Positions 13,206 to 21,987 of a DNA stretch of 64,000 nucleotides are shown here, in pieces. The first letter of the stretch is position 1. The number at the start of each line of letters is the position of its first letter. The stretch spans positions 1 through 64,000 of the forward strand of contig NZ_JADMKT010000078.1 of NCBI RefSeq assembly GCF_016786255.1, in the 5' to 3' direction. Under the pieces are notes generated by a model, which was given only the letters and a program-made list of their open reading frames with translations, was not told the origin of the DNA and ran no database searches. Both the position numbers and the translations under genes were made by a program. Source of the stretch: Robertkochia sediminum. Lineage in GTDB: Bacteria > Bacteroidota > Bacteroidia > Flavobacteriales > Flavobacteriaceae.

Positions 13206-15167
13206 TTGAGGAACCTGACCTACCATACGACACCTTTTTTGCTCATCCTGGCCCTGATCTTAAGCATCGGACAGCCATCTGAGGCAAACGCACAATCCCA
13301 AGACGCCTATTCTGCTTTTATGGCCCTGGAGACTGCCGAGGAGCGTTTTGATCTATTCTTTACGAAGCAACAGAAATACACCGGTGTTTCTGCTTATCGC
13401 TGGAAAGAGAACATCGAGACGATCATTAAGCGTATCAATATTGCCGAAGACCCGATTTCCAGACCCTATTACGAAACCATGCTTTGCCAGATCTATGAGG
13501 ATATTGGCAGTTACGAGAAAGGGGCTTATCTCGCCGATAAACTTTTGGCCGATGAGGCGAACCTGGATCTGAAAGTAAAACGGCAACTCCTTAAAGTGGC
13601 CGATCGTATCTATTCTGAAATGCAATTGTTCCAGAAACAATTGGAAGTACGTAAAGCCCAGGAACGACTTGGAGAGAAGGTGGAACTCTACACGGTTTAT
13701 GCCGACCTTGGATTGTACAGACAGGCACTTATAGACTACGAGATACGCAACCCAAAACAGGAGGTTATGAAAGCCGGCGTGATCCGGTTGGCGAGGTATT
13801 ACAAGGATCGAGCCGATTTTAAAAGGCTTGACGGACGCTTAACCCTTACCGCAGTCAAAGAATACGAAGAAGCCCTATCGCTTATTGAGGAGTATATCAA
13901 TACCCAGGGGGTAAACGATCCTGAAGAATTTCAGGAGGCTCTTTTCTTAAGAGGACAGATCCTCGGTGGAATAGGCCGTTGCCTGCTGGTGCAAGGGAGG
14001 CATCTTGAAGCTATTCCTTACCTCGAGCAAGGGGTGAGTAGTGGCAAGCGTTTTGAAAAAGGAAAGTATCCCTATCATGCTGTTGGATACTGGACCGACC
14101 TGGCAGAAAGCTACCTCAAAGTAGATCGTCTTGAAATGTCGAAGCTCTATTTGGATAGTGTTGCTCAAGCCGGACCGCTGGCACCATCAACCAAGATACG
14201 TTACTACCATCTTAAGGCCGATCATTTCCTGGAGGCTGGAGATGTGAAGAATGCGGCCACGTACCTTGCGAAATACTCCAAGGGAAGCGATTCTTTAGAG
14301 AAATCGGTCATGGGTAAGCAATTGCTCGGACAGTTCGTGGCCTTCGATATCGACCAGCAAACCAAAAGGGTGCTTGAAAAGCAACGCATGGACCTGGAGC
14401 GCAATGAAAACGAGCTTATCGAACGGGATAAGATCATTTACCTGAGCATTGTCGCCTTGTTGTTTAGTCTACTTTGTGTTGTGGCCCTTATCGTAGCCTA
14501 TATGAAGAGTGTTAAGAACAAGAGGCTTATCGAAGATCAGAAACAGATCATTGAATCTTCACTGGTAGAGAAAGATTCCCTGCTGAAAGAGATCCACCAC
14601 CGCGTAAAGAACAACCTGCAGATGGTTTCGAGTTTGATGAGTCTTCAGTCCAAGAACACCCGTAGCCAAGCCGCTATTAATGCCCTTAAGGAAGGGCAGA
14701 GCAGGGTGCGTGCCATGGCGCTGATCCACCAGAAACTATATCAAAACGACGACCTGTCGGTGATCTGGATGCAGGAGTATATCGAATCGCTTATTGCCAG
14801 TATACAGTCGGTTTTCAAAAAAGAAGGCTATGATATCACTATTCATATCGATGCCGAAAAGACCGAGCTGGACGTAGATCGCGCGATACCTATCGGACTC
14901 ATCCTCAATGAGCTGGTGTCTAACTCCTATAAATACGCCTTCGCTGAGAATAAAAAGGGTAATATCAACATCACCCTTCATAAGGATGGGGAGCATTACA
15001 AGTTCGAATACCGCGACGATGGTAAGGGACTTCCGGCTGACTTCGAGCAAACCTCTAAAGGCTCTATGGGCTTGCGTTTGATCAAGCGTCTGGCCAATCA
15101 GCTGCGTTCAGAACTGGCTATCGATACACAGGCTAAAGGAGCACACTTCTGGTTTAATTTTGGTTAA
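13206..15167 (+). CDS. TPR-containing sensor histidine kinase (HisKA_2 / HATPase_c)
   Basis: I place the start at TTG 13206 because the encoded N-terminus (MRNLTYHTTPFLLILALILSIG ... ANAQ) is a signal peptide; the open frame extends back to 13056 but through the promoter and leader. The 653-residue protein then has a periplasmic helical TPR-like region (about 40-390), one transmembrane segment (about 409-433), a short coiled coil and a HisKA_2 domain with KEIHHRVKNNLQMVSSLMSLQS (His464/465). The ATPase has N box LILNELVSNSYKYAF, G1 YRDDGKGLP and G2 GSMGLRLIKRLANQL. It is the inferred partner of the LytTR regulator 2.8 kb upstream. Its signal is unknown. Confidence 0.88.
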   Translation: MRNLTYHTTPFLLILALILSIGQPSEANAQSQDAYSAFMALETAEERFDLFFTKQQKYTGVSAYRWKENIETIIKRINIAEDPISRPYYETMLCQIYEDIGSYEKGAYLADKLLADEANLDLKVKRQLLKVADRIYSEMQLFQKQLEVRKAQERLGEKVELYTVYADLGLYRQALIDYEIRNPKQEVMKAGVIRLARYYKDRADFKRLDGRLTLTAVKEYEEALSLIEEYINTQGVNDPEEFQEALFLRGQILGGIGRCLLVQGRHLEAIPYLEQGVSSGKRFEKGKYPYHAVGYWTDLAESYLKVDRLEMSKLYLDSVAQAGPLAPSTKIRYYHLKADHFLEAGDVKNAATYLAKYSKGSDSLEKSVMGKQLLGQFVAFDIDQQTKRVLEKQRMDLERNENELIERDKIIYLSIVALLFSLLCVVALIVAYMKSVKNKRLIEDQKQIIESSLVEKDSLLKEIHHRVKNNLQMVSSLMSLQSKNTRSQAAINALKEGQSRVRAMALIHQKLYQNDDLSVIWMQEYIESLIASIQSVFKKEGYDITIHIDAEKTELDVDRAIPIGLILNELVSNSYKYAFAENKKGNINITLHKDGEHYKFEYRDDGKGLPADFEQTSKGSMGLRLIKRLANQLRSELAIDTQAKGAHFWFNFG

Positions 15168-15211
15168 AAATTTTACTACTTTTAACCTGAACCAATTTAA
15201 ATCACCTCTTT

Positions 15212-15889
15212 ATGAAGATCACCTTCTACGGGCATGCTGCCCTGGGGATCGAGATCAACGGCACCTCGCTGGTTGTTGATCCGTTCATTACACCCAATGA
15301 AAAGAGCGCAGCAATAGATGTCGATGCCATAAAAGCCGATTATATTTTGCTCACCCATGCCCATCAGGATCATATCTTTGATGTAGAACGTATCGCAAAG
15401 AATACCGGAGCAGTAGTGGTTTCTAATTATGAGATCGCAACTTGGTACGGAAATAAAGGCCTGGAGGCGCACCCTATGAATCACGGTGGATCCTGGGAGT
15501 TTGATTTTGGTAAGATAAAATATGTAAATGCCATACATACCTCTTCTTTTCCTGATGGTAGCTATGGCGGACAGCCCGGCGGATTTGTTATCGAAGGGGA
15601 GCATCGTAATATCTATATAGCCGGAGACACCGCGCTGACCATGGATATGAAACTTATTCCGATGCAAACCAAACTCGATCTTGCGATATTGCCTATTGGC
15701 GATAACTTTACCATGGGGATCGATGATGCCATTATCGCCTCAGACTTTGTAGCATGTGATAAGGTGTTGGGATATCATTACGATACCTTCGGGTATATCG
15801 AGATCGACCACGAAAAGGCGAAACGAAAATTCTTCGAGAAGGGAAAAGACCTGATGTTGCTGGAGATAGGTGAAAGTATTGAATTGTAG
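15212..15889 (+). CDS. UPF0173 family metal-dependent hydrolase
   Basis: A 225-residue metallo-beta-lactamase fold. The first metal motif is THAHQDHIFDVE (HxHxDH, about residues 48-55), followed by the PMNHGGSWEF segment, IHTSSFPDG and the aspartate-bearing IAGDTALTMDMKLI (about 143-156), with YHYDTFGYIEID near the C-terminus. These are UPF0173 features; the physiological substrate of this family is unknown. The stop TAG directly abuts the menC ATG, so it belongs to the same transcription unit as menC. Confidence 0.88.
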   Translation: MKITFYGHAALGIEINGTSLVVDPFITPNEKSAAIDVDAIKADYILLTHAHQDHIFDVERIAKNTGAVVVSNYEIATWYGNKGLEAHPMNHGGSWEFDFGKIKYVNAIHTSSFPDGSYGGQPGGFVIEGEHRNIYIAGDTALTMDMKLIPMQTKLDLAILPIGDNFTMGIDDAIIASDFVACDKVLGYHYDTFGYIEIDHEKAKRKFFEKGKDLMLLEIGESIEL

Positions 15890-16942
15890 ATGAAAGCAAA
15901 CTACTTTAGGTACGACCTGAACTTTAAACGACCCAGCGGGACTTCCCGGGGGATACTCACCACCAAAGAAACCTGGTTTATCACCCTCGAATCAGAAGGT
16001 AATAAAGGGATAGGCGAATGCGGAATTCTGCGTAGTCTTAGTATTGATGACAGGCCGGACTATGAAGGGAAACTAGCCTGGTTATGTGACAATATTCATT
16101 TGGATGAAGCGGAAATAAGAGCAGCGCTCAAAGCTTTTCCTTCCATCGTTTTCGGCTGGGAACAGGCTCTACGTTCACTTCGGTCTGATGATATGTTCAC
16201 CCTTTTTCCTTCAGCCTTTACCCAAGGTGAACAGTCCATAAATATTAACGGCCTCATTTGGATGGGGGAAGAGGCTTTTATGGCGGAACAGATCGCAGCC
16301 AAGCTCGATCAGGGATTTGATTGCATAAAGATGAAGATCGGAGCTATAGACTTCGATAAAGAGGTTAAGCTCTTAAAAGGCATACGCGAGCGTTTCCCTG
16401 CAGATACCATCGAACTCAGGGTGGATGCCAATGGTGCCTTCAGTCCTGAAGAAGCATTGCAAAAGCTGGAAATTCTAAGTAAACTGGACCTTCATTCTAT
16501 CGAACAGCCTATTAAGGCCGGACAGGGAGAAGCCATGGCGGCACTCTGCAAAAACACGCCCTTACCCATTGCGCTTGATGAAGAATTGATAGGGGTTTTT
16601 GATAAGGCAGATCGCCTGGAACTTCTCGAGAACATAAGACCGCAGTATATTATTTTGAAACCTAGTTTGATAGGCGGATATGCCGATACGACCCAATGGA
16701 TCGACCTGGCCGGGGAGGTCAATGCCGGATGGTGGATCACCAGTGCCCTCGAAAGTAATATCGGCCTCAATGCCATAGCTCAGTATACGTTTATGCAACA
16801 CAATCCGATGCCCCAGGGACTGGGAACCGGCGGCTTGTACACCAATAATGTGAAAGCTCCACTGAAGGTAGAAAAAGGACACCTGCATTATGAATCCCAA
16901 CAGCCGTGGGACCTCAGTACCCTCGGATTAACGGATTTTTGA
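15890..16942 (+). CDS. menC: o-succinylbenzoate synthase
   Basis: MenC dehydrates SHCHC to o-succinylbenzoate. It is an enolase-superfamily enzyme of 350 residues. The catalytic lysine lies in FDCIKMKIG (about 142-150), metal ligands in LRVDANGAF (D about 181), IEQPI (E about 206) and ALDEELIG (D/E about 230), and a second lysine in YIILKPSLIGGY (about 255). Its start directly follows the stop of the UPF0173 gene with no spacer. After the stop come tandem repeats up to the CPBP gene. Confidence 0.93.
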   Translation: MKANYFRYDLNFKRPSGTSRGILTTKETWFITLESEGNKGIGECGILRSLSIDDRPDYEGKLAWLCDNIHLDEAEIRAALKAFPSIVFGWEQALRSLRSDDMFTLFPSAFTQGEQSININGLIWMGEEAFMAEQIAAKLDQGFDCIKMKIGAIDFDKEVKLLKGIRERFPADTIELRVDANGAFSPEEALQKLEILSKLDLHSIEQPIKAGQGEAMAALCKNTPLPIALDEELIGVFDKADRLELLENIRPQYIILKPSLIGGYADTTQWIDLAGEVNAGWWITSALESNIGLNAIAQYTFMQHNPMPQGLGTGGLYTNNVKAPLKVEKGHLHYESQQPWDLSTLGLTDF

Positions 16943-16974
16943 TCATATTTGTTACTATGGTAAACCAGACAGAA

Positions 16975-17106
16975 ATTCTAATCTATAACCCATCATCTAT
17001 AATTTATAATCTATAATTTATCATTTAAAATCTATAATTCACCATTCACCATTCACCATTCACCATTCACCATTCACCATTCACCACTAACTACTAACTA
17101 ATAACT
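16975..17106. repeat. AT-rich short tandem repeats, including 7-bp ATTCACC (about 8 copies)
   Basis: Degenerate CTATAATTTAT units change into ATTCACC and then ACTAACTA units. These words are the same as those upstream of menD (4196-4332). The array ends 5 bp before the next ATG. Confidence 0.85.
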
Positions 17107-17111
17107 AAACC

Positions 17112-18035
17112 ATGTACATCGAACAAGCATATAAAGGCAAGCAGGAACTTTGGAAATACCTTATCATACCGGGATTGTTCTTTGGCTATATCGCCTTGAA
17201 TTTTGCGCTCATGCTCCTGATGGGAGATACTGATACCGAGCAAATGATCGCCCAGATGATCGAAGAGAATGGAGAGATCAATTTCCTGATCATTATGTTA
17301 CTGCCTTTTGCCGTTGCGCTGGGATTGCTTTTTTTATGGGTAAGGTTTATCCATTACCAATCCATTACCTCCTTAACCACTTCCAGGCCTAAAATTGATT
17401 GGAGCAGGATCTTTTTCGCCTTTTTTCTATGGGGTGGGATAACCACATTTTTCGTTTTTCTGGACTACAAGATGTCCCCGGAAAATTACGAGTGGAATTT
17501 TGACCTGGCGCGGTTTACCAAGCTCGCAGTGGTCGCGATACTTCTTATTCCGCTGCAAACCAGCTTTGAGGAGTATTTTTTCAGGGGATATCTCATGCAG
17601 GGCATCGGGGTCTACAGCGGTAATCGCTGGCTGCCCCTGGTGTTAACATCCCTTTTATTTGGGTTGTTACATATTGGAAATCCTGAGGTCGGAAAACTGG
17701 GATATGGCATAATGTTGTACTATATTGGTACAGGATTCTTTTTGGGTATTCTTACCCTTATGGATAAAGGTTTGGAATTGGCCTTAGGCTTTCATGCCGC
17801 AAACAATTTGTTTACCGCTCTTTTGGTTACTGCTAACTGGACCGCTTTTCAAACCCCTTCTGTGTTAAGAGATGTTTCTGAACCTTCTATGGGCTTTGAT
17901 GTGCTTATTCCGATATTTGTAGTGTTCCCGATCCTTTTATGGATCTTCGGGAAGCGCTACAAGTGGACCAACTGGAAAGAACGAATTTCCGGCAAGGTTT
18001 TAAAAGAAGAACAGTGGAAGGAGGTTGTGAGCTGA
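17112..18035 (+). CDS. CPBP family intramembrane metalloprotease
   Basis: A 307-residue protein with about seven hydrophobic segments. The CPBP (Abi/CAAX-protease-like) motifs are visible: FEEYFFRGYL (EExxxR, about residues 153-162), LLFGLLHIGN (F/H motif, about 183-192) and ALGFHAANNLF (HxxxN, about 222-233). These are the glutamate and histidine ligands of the membrane-embedded active site. The substrate is unknown. It lies between menC and menE in the same direction, as a passenger of the cluster. Confidence 0.9.
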   Translation: MYIEQAYKGKQELWKYLIIPGLFFGYIALNFALMLLMGDTDTEQMIAQMIEENGEINFLIIMLLPFAVALGLLFLWVRFIHYQSITSLTTSRPKIDWSRIFFAFFLWGGITTFFVFLDYKMSPENYEWNFDLARFTKLAVVAILLIPLQTSFEEYFFRGYLMQGIGVYSGNRWLPLVLTSLLFGLLHIGNPEVGKLGYGIMLYYIGTGFFLGILTLMDKGLELALGFHAANNLFTALLVTANWTAFQTPSVLRDVSEPSMGFDVLIPIFVVFPILLWIFGKRYKWTNWKERISGKVLKEEQWKEVVS

Positions 18036-18085
18036 TTGCTTGGTTCAGAACCGTACTTTCCTAAACCTATATAATATTTTCACGT

Positions 18086-19195
18086 ATGAGACCAACATAT
18101 GACAAACTGCATTTGCGATTTAAGCTGAATGGACATTATTTCAGCAGAGAAGAATTGATGGAGGTGGCCTACAGTTTTGTAAAGGAGGGGAAACCCTATG
18201 AGAAGGTTATCGGGAATTTTTTAATGGATTGGCTGGATCATCACGATTACGTAGAGGTGAAGACTTCGGGATCTACCGCCAAACCCAAGCGCTTGAAAGT
18301 GAAAAAGCAATTCATGGTGAATTCTGCTTTGGCATCTGGTGATTTCTTCAGGATCGCTCCGGGAGATAAAGCCCTGCATTGCCTTCCTGCCGACTATATC
18401 GCAGGTAAGATGATGCTGGTGCGCGCAATGATGCTCGGTCTGGAAATAGATACGGTAGACCCTGAAGCGAATCCGCTGCGCAAGGCAGAAAAGGTATACG
18501 ATTTTTGTGCGATGACCCCCATGCAGCTTCGGGCATCTCTTGGCGAATTAGATCATGTTAAGAACCTGATCGTAGGTGGAGCTCCTGTGAGCAGAGGACT
18601 TATTGCTGAGATCCAGGATCGCGATACCAGGGTATTTGAAACCTATGGAATGACCGAGACAGTAACGCATATCGCAGCCAGACCGCTTAATTATTTCCGC
18701 GATGTCAACGAGATCCAACAGTCGTTCTTTAGGGTATTGCCCGGGATCAAGGTGAGTACAGACGACCGTGGATGCCTTGTGATCGACGCACCGGAGATCA
18801 CGGAAGAAACCATAGTGACCAACGATCTGGTCGATCTAAAAGAAGGAAACAGGTTCGAATGGCTTGGACGTATGGACAACCTGGTGAACTCCGGGGGGAT
18901 CAAGCTTATTCCTGAACTTATTGAAGAAAAGTTCGCAAGTGTACTGAATAAACGATTCTTCCTCTGCGGAATGCCGGACGAAGTATTGGGAGATAAGCTG
19001 GTGATGCTTATTGAGGATAAACATCCGGAAGAAGAAGCCTACTGGGAAGCACTGAGATCGGTGAAAGGATTAGGCAAGTACGAGATGCCAAAACAGCTGT
19101 TCTTCGTTGATCATTTTGAAGAAACCGAGAATGGTAAGATCATCAGGCATAAAACCCTGGAGAAGATGAAAGAAGGTAAAGAGGTGAAGAGGTAA
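18086..19195 (+). CDS. menE: o-succinylbenzoate-CoA ligase
   Basis: MenE activates o-succinylbenzoate with ATP and CoA. The 369 residues make a short member of the ANL superfamily. Motifs: P-loop VKTSGSTAKPKRLKVKK (about 58-73), FETYGMTETVTHIA (about 185-197), VTNDLVDL (about 240), GRMDNLVNSGGIKLIPE (about 258-274) and the C-terminal catalytic lysine region ENGKIIRHK. The last six to nine residues (KEGKEVKR) are encoded by the first units of a GAGGTAAA repeat, so the stop codon lies inside repeat sequence. Confidence 0.92.
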   Translation: MRPTYDKLHLRFKLNGHYFSREELMEVAYSFVKEGKPYEKVIGNFLMDWLDHHDYVEVKTSGSTAKPKRLKVKKQFMVNSALASGDFFRIAPGDKALHCLPADYIAGKMMLVRAMMLGLEIDTVDPEANPLRKAEKVYDFCAMTPMQLRASLGELDHVKNLIVGGAPVSRGLIAEIQDRDTRVFETYGMTETVTHIAARPLNYFRDVNEIQQSFFRVLPGIKVSTDDRGCLVIDAPEITEETIVTNDLVDLKEGNRFEWLGRMDNLVNSGGIKLIPELIEEKFASVLNKRFFLCGMPDEVLGDKLVMLIEDKHPEEEAYWEALRSVKGLGKYEMPKQLFFVDHFEETENGKIIRHKTLEKMKEGKEVKR

Positions 19196-19220
19196 AGAGG
19201 TAAAGAGGTAAAGAGGTAAA
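19170..19220. repeat. Tandem repeat, 8-bp unit GAGGTAAA, about 5 copies, overlapping the menE 3' end
   Basis: The array starts within the coding sequence of menE and continues past its stop. Confidence 0.85.
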
Positions 19221-19307
19221 GAAGTTAAAAATTAAAGGGGGAGTTGATTGATCAACGTCCCCTTTTTTTAGCTAAAGAGATCACTTTAGATTTATTGTAC
19301 GTTTTCA

Positions 19308-19590
19308 CTCTTCAGGCTATACGGTATACGCTTTACGCTATATGCTGTAGGCTTTACGCTTATAGCTTACAGCCTACTGCTTACAGCCTATTGCTTACAG
19401 CTTACTGCTAAAAGCTTACTGCCTACTGCCTACAGCCTACTGCCTACAGCTTACTGCTTACAGCTCACTGCCTACAGCCTACTGCTTACAGCTTACTGCC
19501 TACAGCTTACTGCTTACTGCTTACAGCCTACTGCCTACAGCCTACTGCCTACAGCTTACTGCCTACAGCTTACTGCTTACAGCCTTAAGC
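19308..19590. repeat. Long composite array of 7-bp units TTACTGC / CTACAGC, about 38 units
   Basis: About 280 bp of alternating 7-bp words (GCTTACA, GCCTACT) in many permutations. It is part of a 790-bp gene-free stretch between menE and the M24 peptidase. Confidence 0.9.
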
Positions 19591-19682
19591 CTGCCTTTTC
19601 ACCGTTTCACCGTCTCACAGAGCCAAGAACCAAGAATAAAGAATTAGGACAACCACCCCGACCACGACTGCAGTCGAGGCCA

Positions 19683-19820
19683 CCCCTCCTTATCAAGGAG
19701 GGGGTAATGTCGGTATTCAAGAAAGCCTTTACAAATAGCTTCCTCTATAGCTAAATAGTATCACGTCTCCTTCCACTTCCAGGGGAAGGTGGCTGCGCTT
19801 TAGCGCAGACGGATGGGGTT
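19683..19820. repeat. Palindrome CCCCTCCTT/AAGGAGGGG and second REP-like element copy
   Basis: A perfect 9-bp inverted repeat (19683-19703) is followed at 19771-19820 by the CCAGGGGAAGGTGG element (compare 1470-1520), which contains its own palindrome GCGCTTTAGCGC. No ORF is supported. Confidence 0.6.
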
Positions 19821-19849
19821 GCATTAATCTGTGGGCATTATTTTGGAAA

Positions 19850-19912
19850 CCACACCGCATTACCGCATAACTGTATAACCGCATCACCGCATAACTGTAT
19901 AACCGCGTCACA
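19850..19912. repeat. Tandem repeat, units CATAACTG / CATCACCG
   Basis: Short 8-bp units (about 7) between the REP-like element and the M24 peptidase gene. Confidence 0.75.
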
Positions 19913-19984
19913 GAAACTTCCTTTTCTCCTCATTCACTTTTGATTTTGTCATTATTGAAGTATTTTTCTGAAAAAATCGAAAGA

Positions 19985-21325
19985 ATGATACGTGTCCTTA
20001 TTACTTTATTGCTGTTCACCAGTTTTGTTATGCGATCCCAGCAAATTCTCCCAGAACGGGAGAGGGCCAGGGTGGTCGATGAGATCCTTGGTGATCGCCT
20101 GAATAACCTGTTACCCCAACTTATGGACCGCGCCGATATCGATATGTGGCTTGTGATCTCCCGGGAATACAATGAAGATCCGGTTATACGCACCATGCTT
20201 CCTGCTACCTGGCTCAATGCCCGAAGACGAACCATTTTACTTTTTTACCGCAATAAGGTCAAGAATACTATAGAGAAGCTGGCGGTAGCCCGTTATGATT
20301 TTGGTGAGCATATTAAAGGCGCATGGGATAAGGAAGCGCAACCGGATCAATGGAAAAGGTTGGTGGAACTTATAGAAGAGCGTGATCCGAAAAAGATCGC
20401 CTTGAACTACTCTGAACATTTTAATATCGCCGACGGATTGGTACATACCGATCTTGAAGAGTTTAAGAGCTATCTGCCCAAACGGTTGGCGTCGCGGCTT
20501 GTTTCGGCCGAGCCTTTGGCGGTAAGCTGGATCGAAACCCGTACGCCTCGCGAGATGGTGATCTATGAACAGCTCGTTGAGATCACACACGGGATCATTG
20601 CTGAAGCGTTCTCTGAAAAAGTGATCACTCCCGGTATCACTACCACAGGAGAAGTAGAGTGGTGGATGAGAGATAAGGTAACCGCACTGGGACTGGAAAC
20701 GTGGTTTCATCCAACGGTCGATGTACAGCGTAGCAGTGAGGAATTGGTGGGTCATTTGTATTCCTTTTCCGGACGCCCGGAGAATGAGGTGATCCGTCCC
20801 GGAGACCTTTTGCATTGTGATTTCGGGATCACCTATTTGCGATTGAATACCGATTGCCAGGAATTGGCCTATGTGTTGAAACCGGGAGAAACAGGAGCTC
20901 CGGAATTCCTCAGGAACGCCCTCAAAGATGGGAATCGTGTGCAGGATATCTTAACGGAGCATTTTGAGACCGGTAAAAGTGGTAATGAGATCCTTAAGGC
21001 ATCTCTTGAAGCCGGAAGGGCAGAAGGGCTAAGGCCTGCGATCTACACGCACCCTCTTGGAAGTTACGGGCATTCGGCAGGGCCAACCATAGGGATGTGG
21101 GACAGCCAGGGCGGTGTTCCCGGCGATGGCGACTATCTGCTTTATCCCAACACGGTATATGCTATAGAATTGAATACCACCGTTACCCTTCCTGAATGGA
21201 AAAGAGATATACGGATCATGCTGGAAGAAGCCGGATTCTGGGGAGAAAATGGATTTCGATATGTGAAAGGCAGACAAACAGATCTGTTGCTTATTCCGAG
21301 GGTGAAGAGCCATCTGGGAGAGTAG
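19985..21325 (+). CDS. Secreted M24 family metallopeptidase (Xaa-Pro aminopeptidase-like)
   Basis: ATG 19985 is chosen because it begins a signal-like peptide (MIRVLITLLLFTSFVMRSQQ); an in-frame ATG 45 bp upstream would place charged residues before it. The 446-residue protein has an N-terminal domain and a pita-bread domain (about 200-446). Metal ligands can be placed at HCDFGITYLRLNTD (two Asp), HPLGSYGHSAGP (His) and YAIELNTTV (Glu), with the last Glu in the MLEEAGFW region. It would remove N-terminal residues from peptides, probably in the periplasm. It is flanked by repeats on both sides. Confidence 0.85.
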   Translation: MIRVLITLLLFTSFVMRSQQILPERERARVVDEILGDRLNNLLPQLMDRADIDMWLVISREYNEDPVIRTMLPATWLNARRRTILLFYRNKVKNTIEKLAVARYDFGEHIKGAWDKEAQPDQWKRLVELIEERDPKKIALNYSEHFNIADGLVHTDLEEFKSYLPKRLASRLVSAEPLAVSWIETRTPREMVIYEQLVEITHGIIAEAFSEKVITPGITTTGEVEWWMRDKVTALGLETWFHPTVDVQRSSEELVGHLYSFSGRPENEVIRPGDLLHCDFGITYLRLNTDCQELAYVLKPGETGAPEFLRNALKDGNRVQDILTEHFETGKSGNEILKASLEAGRAEGLRPAIYTHPLGSYGHSAGPTIGMWDSQGGVPGDGDYLLYPNTVYAIELNTTVTLPEWKRDIRIMLEEAGFWGENGFRYVKGRQTDLLLIPRVKSHLGE

Positions 21326-21443
21326 TGGAGATTATAGATTGTGAATTATAAATTATGAATGGAAAATAGAGAATGGTTAGTTTTGAATGGTGAATTGCGA
21401 GGGATTAAATTGTGGAATTTATGCCCATTTCAAGATCCTATAA

Positions 21444-21574
21444 CAAAAAAAAAGTTTCGGTTGGGGCCGAAACCTTTTTTTTGAACATGCATAAATCAAC
21501 TGTTAAGTAGGGTTGATCTGGGTAGGGTTTTACTGAATACAATTATGGGGCGCTGTATCAGTAACAAATTAACA
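21444..21574 (-). ncRNA. Array-type small RNA 8, dispersed copy on the minus strand
   Basis: On the minus strand the RNA begins with GTTGTTAATTTG as in unit 4, forms a hairpin (21532-21562) pairing ACTGA with TCAGT and TACA with TGTA, with GCGCCCC in the loop (21547-21553), carries CCCAGATCAACC and ends in GTTTCGG/CCGAAAC (21454-21473) with a CCCCAA loop and ten T. The terminator has T-runs on both strands and can also serve the M24 gene on the plus strand. Confidence 0.82.
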
Positions 21575-21580
21575 ACACTG

Positions 21581-21644
21581 CTAATATATGACTGATTTTC
21601 AGCGTTATAAAACTTATGTTGTGATTGAGAAGGTAATTGTGGTT
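21581..21644 (-). promoter_or_regulatory. Promoter and putative LytTR boxes of dispersed RNA unit 8
   Basis: On the minus strand AACCACA (21644-21638) and CAACATA (21621-21615) have CCACA/CAACA starts 21 bp apart; TATATTAG (21588-21581) starts 33 bp after the second box. This is the same geometry 8 kb from the array and in the opposite orientation. Confidence 0.82.
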
Positions 21645-21664
21645 TGCGTTGGTTTTTATGTGGT

Positions 21665-21950
21665 TAGCGGGTAGACGGGTAGACGGGTAAACGGGTAGAC
21701 GGGTAAACGGGTAGACGGGTAAACGGGTAGACGGGTAGACGGGTAGACGGGTAGACGGGTAGACGGGTAAACGGGTAAACGGGTAGACGGGTACAAGGAT
21801 AAACCTTAGAATACAGGTAAACGGGTAGGCTGGTGTGTAGGTAGATGGGGCATAGAATATGTCACCTCGAGTGATTGCGAAGCAATTGTATCGAGAGGTA
21901 GACAGGTAAACAGGTACAAGGGTACAAGGGTAAACCGGTAGACGGGTAAA
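21665..21950. repeat. Tandem repeat, 8-bp unit GGGTAGAC / GGGTAAAC, about 16 copies plus scattered units
   Basis: The dense array covers 21665-21795; related GGTAGAC, GGTACAAG and GGTAAAC units continue to about 21950, just before the IS256-type element. Confidence 0.88.
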
Positions 21951-21987
21951 TAAGGAAGCAGAGGTATATAATAGCTTTGAGTAATAC

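Noticed and set aside
18840-18880. GGTTCGAA-like words suggesting a tRNA T-arm (also near 48009 on the opposite strand)
   Set aside because: Both lie inside coding sequences of conserved proteins and there is no accompanying cloverleaf; no tRNA was found.
20237-20815. 192-codon minus-strand frame opposite the M24 peptidase gene
   Set aside because: Antisense shadow without start context or recognisable domain.
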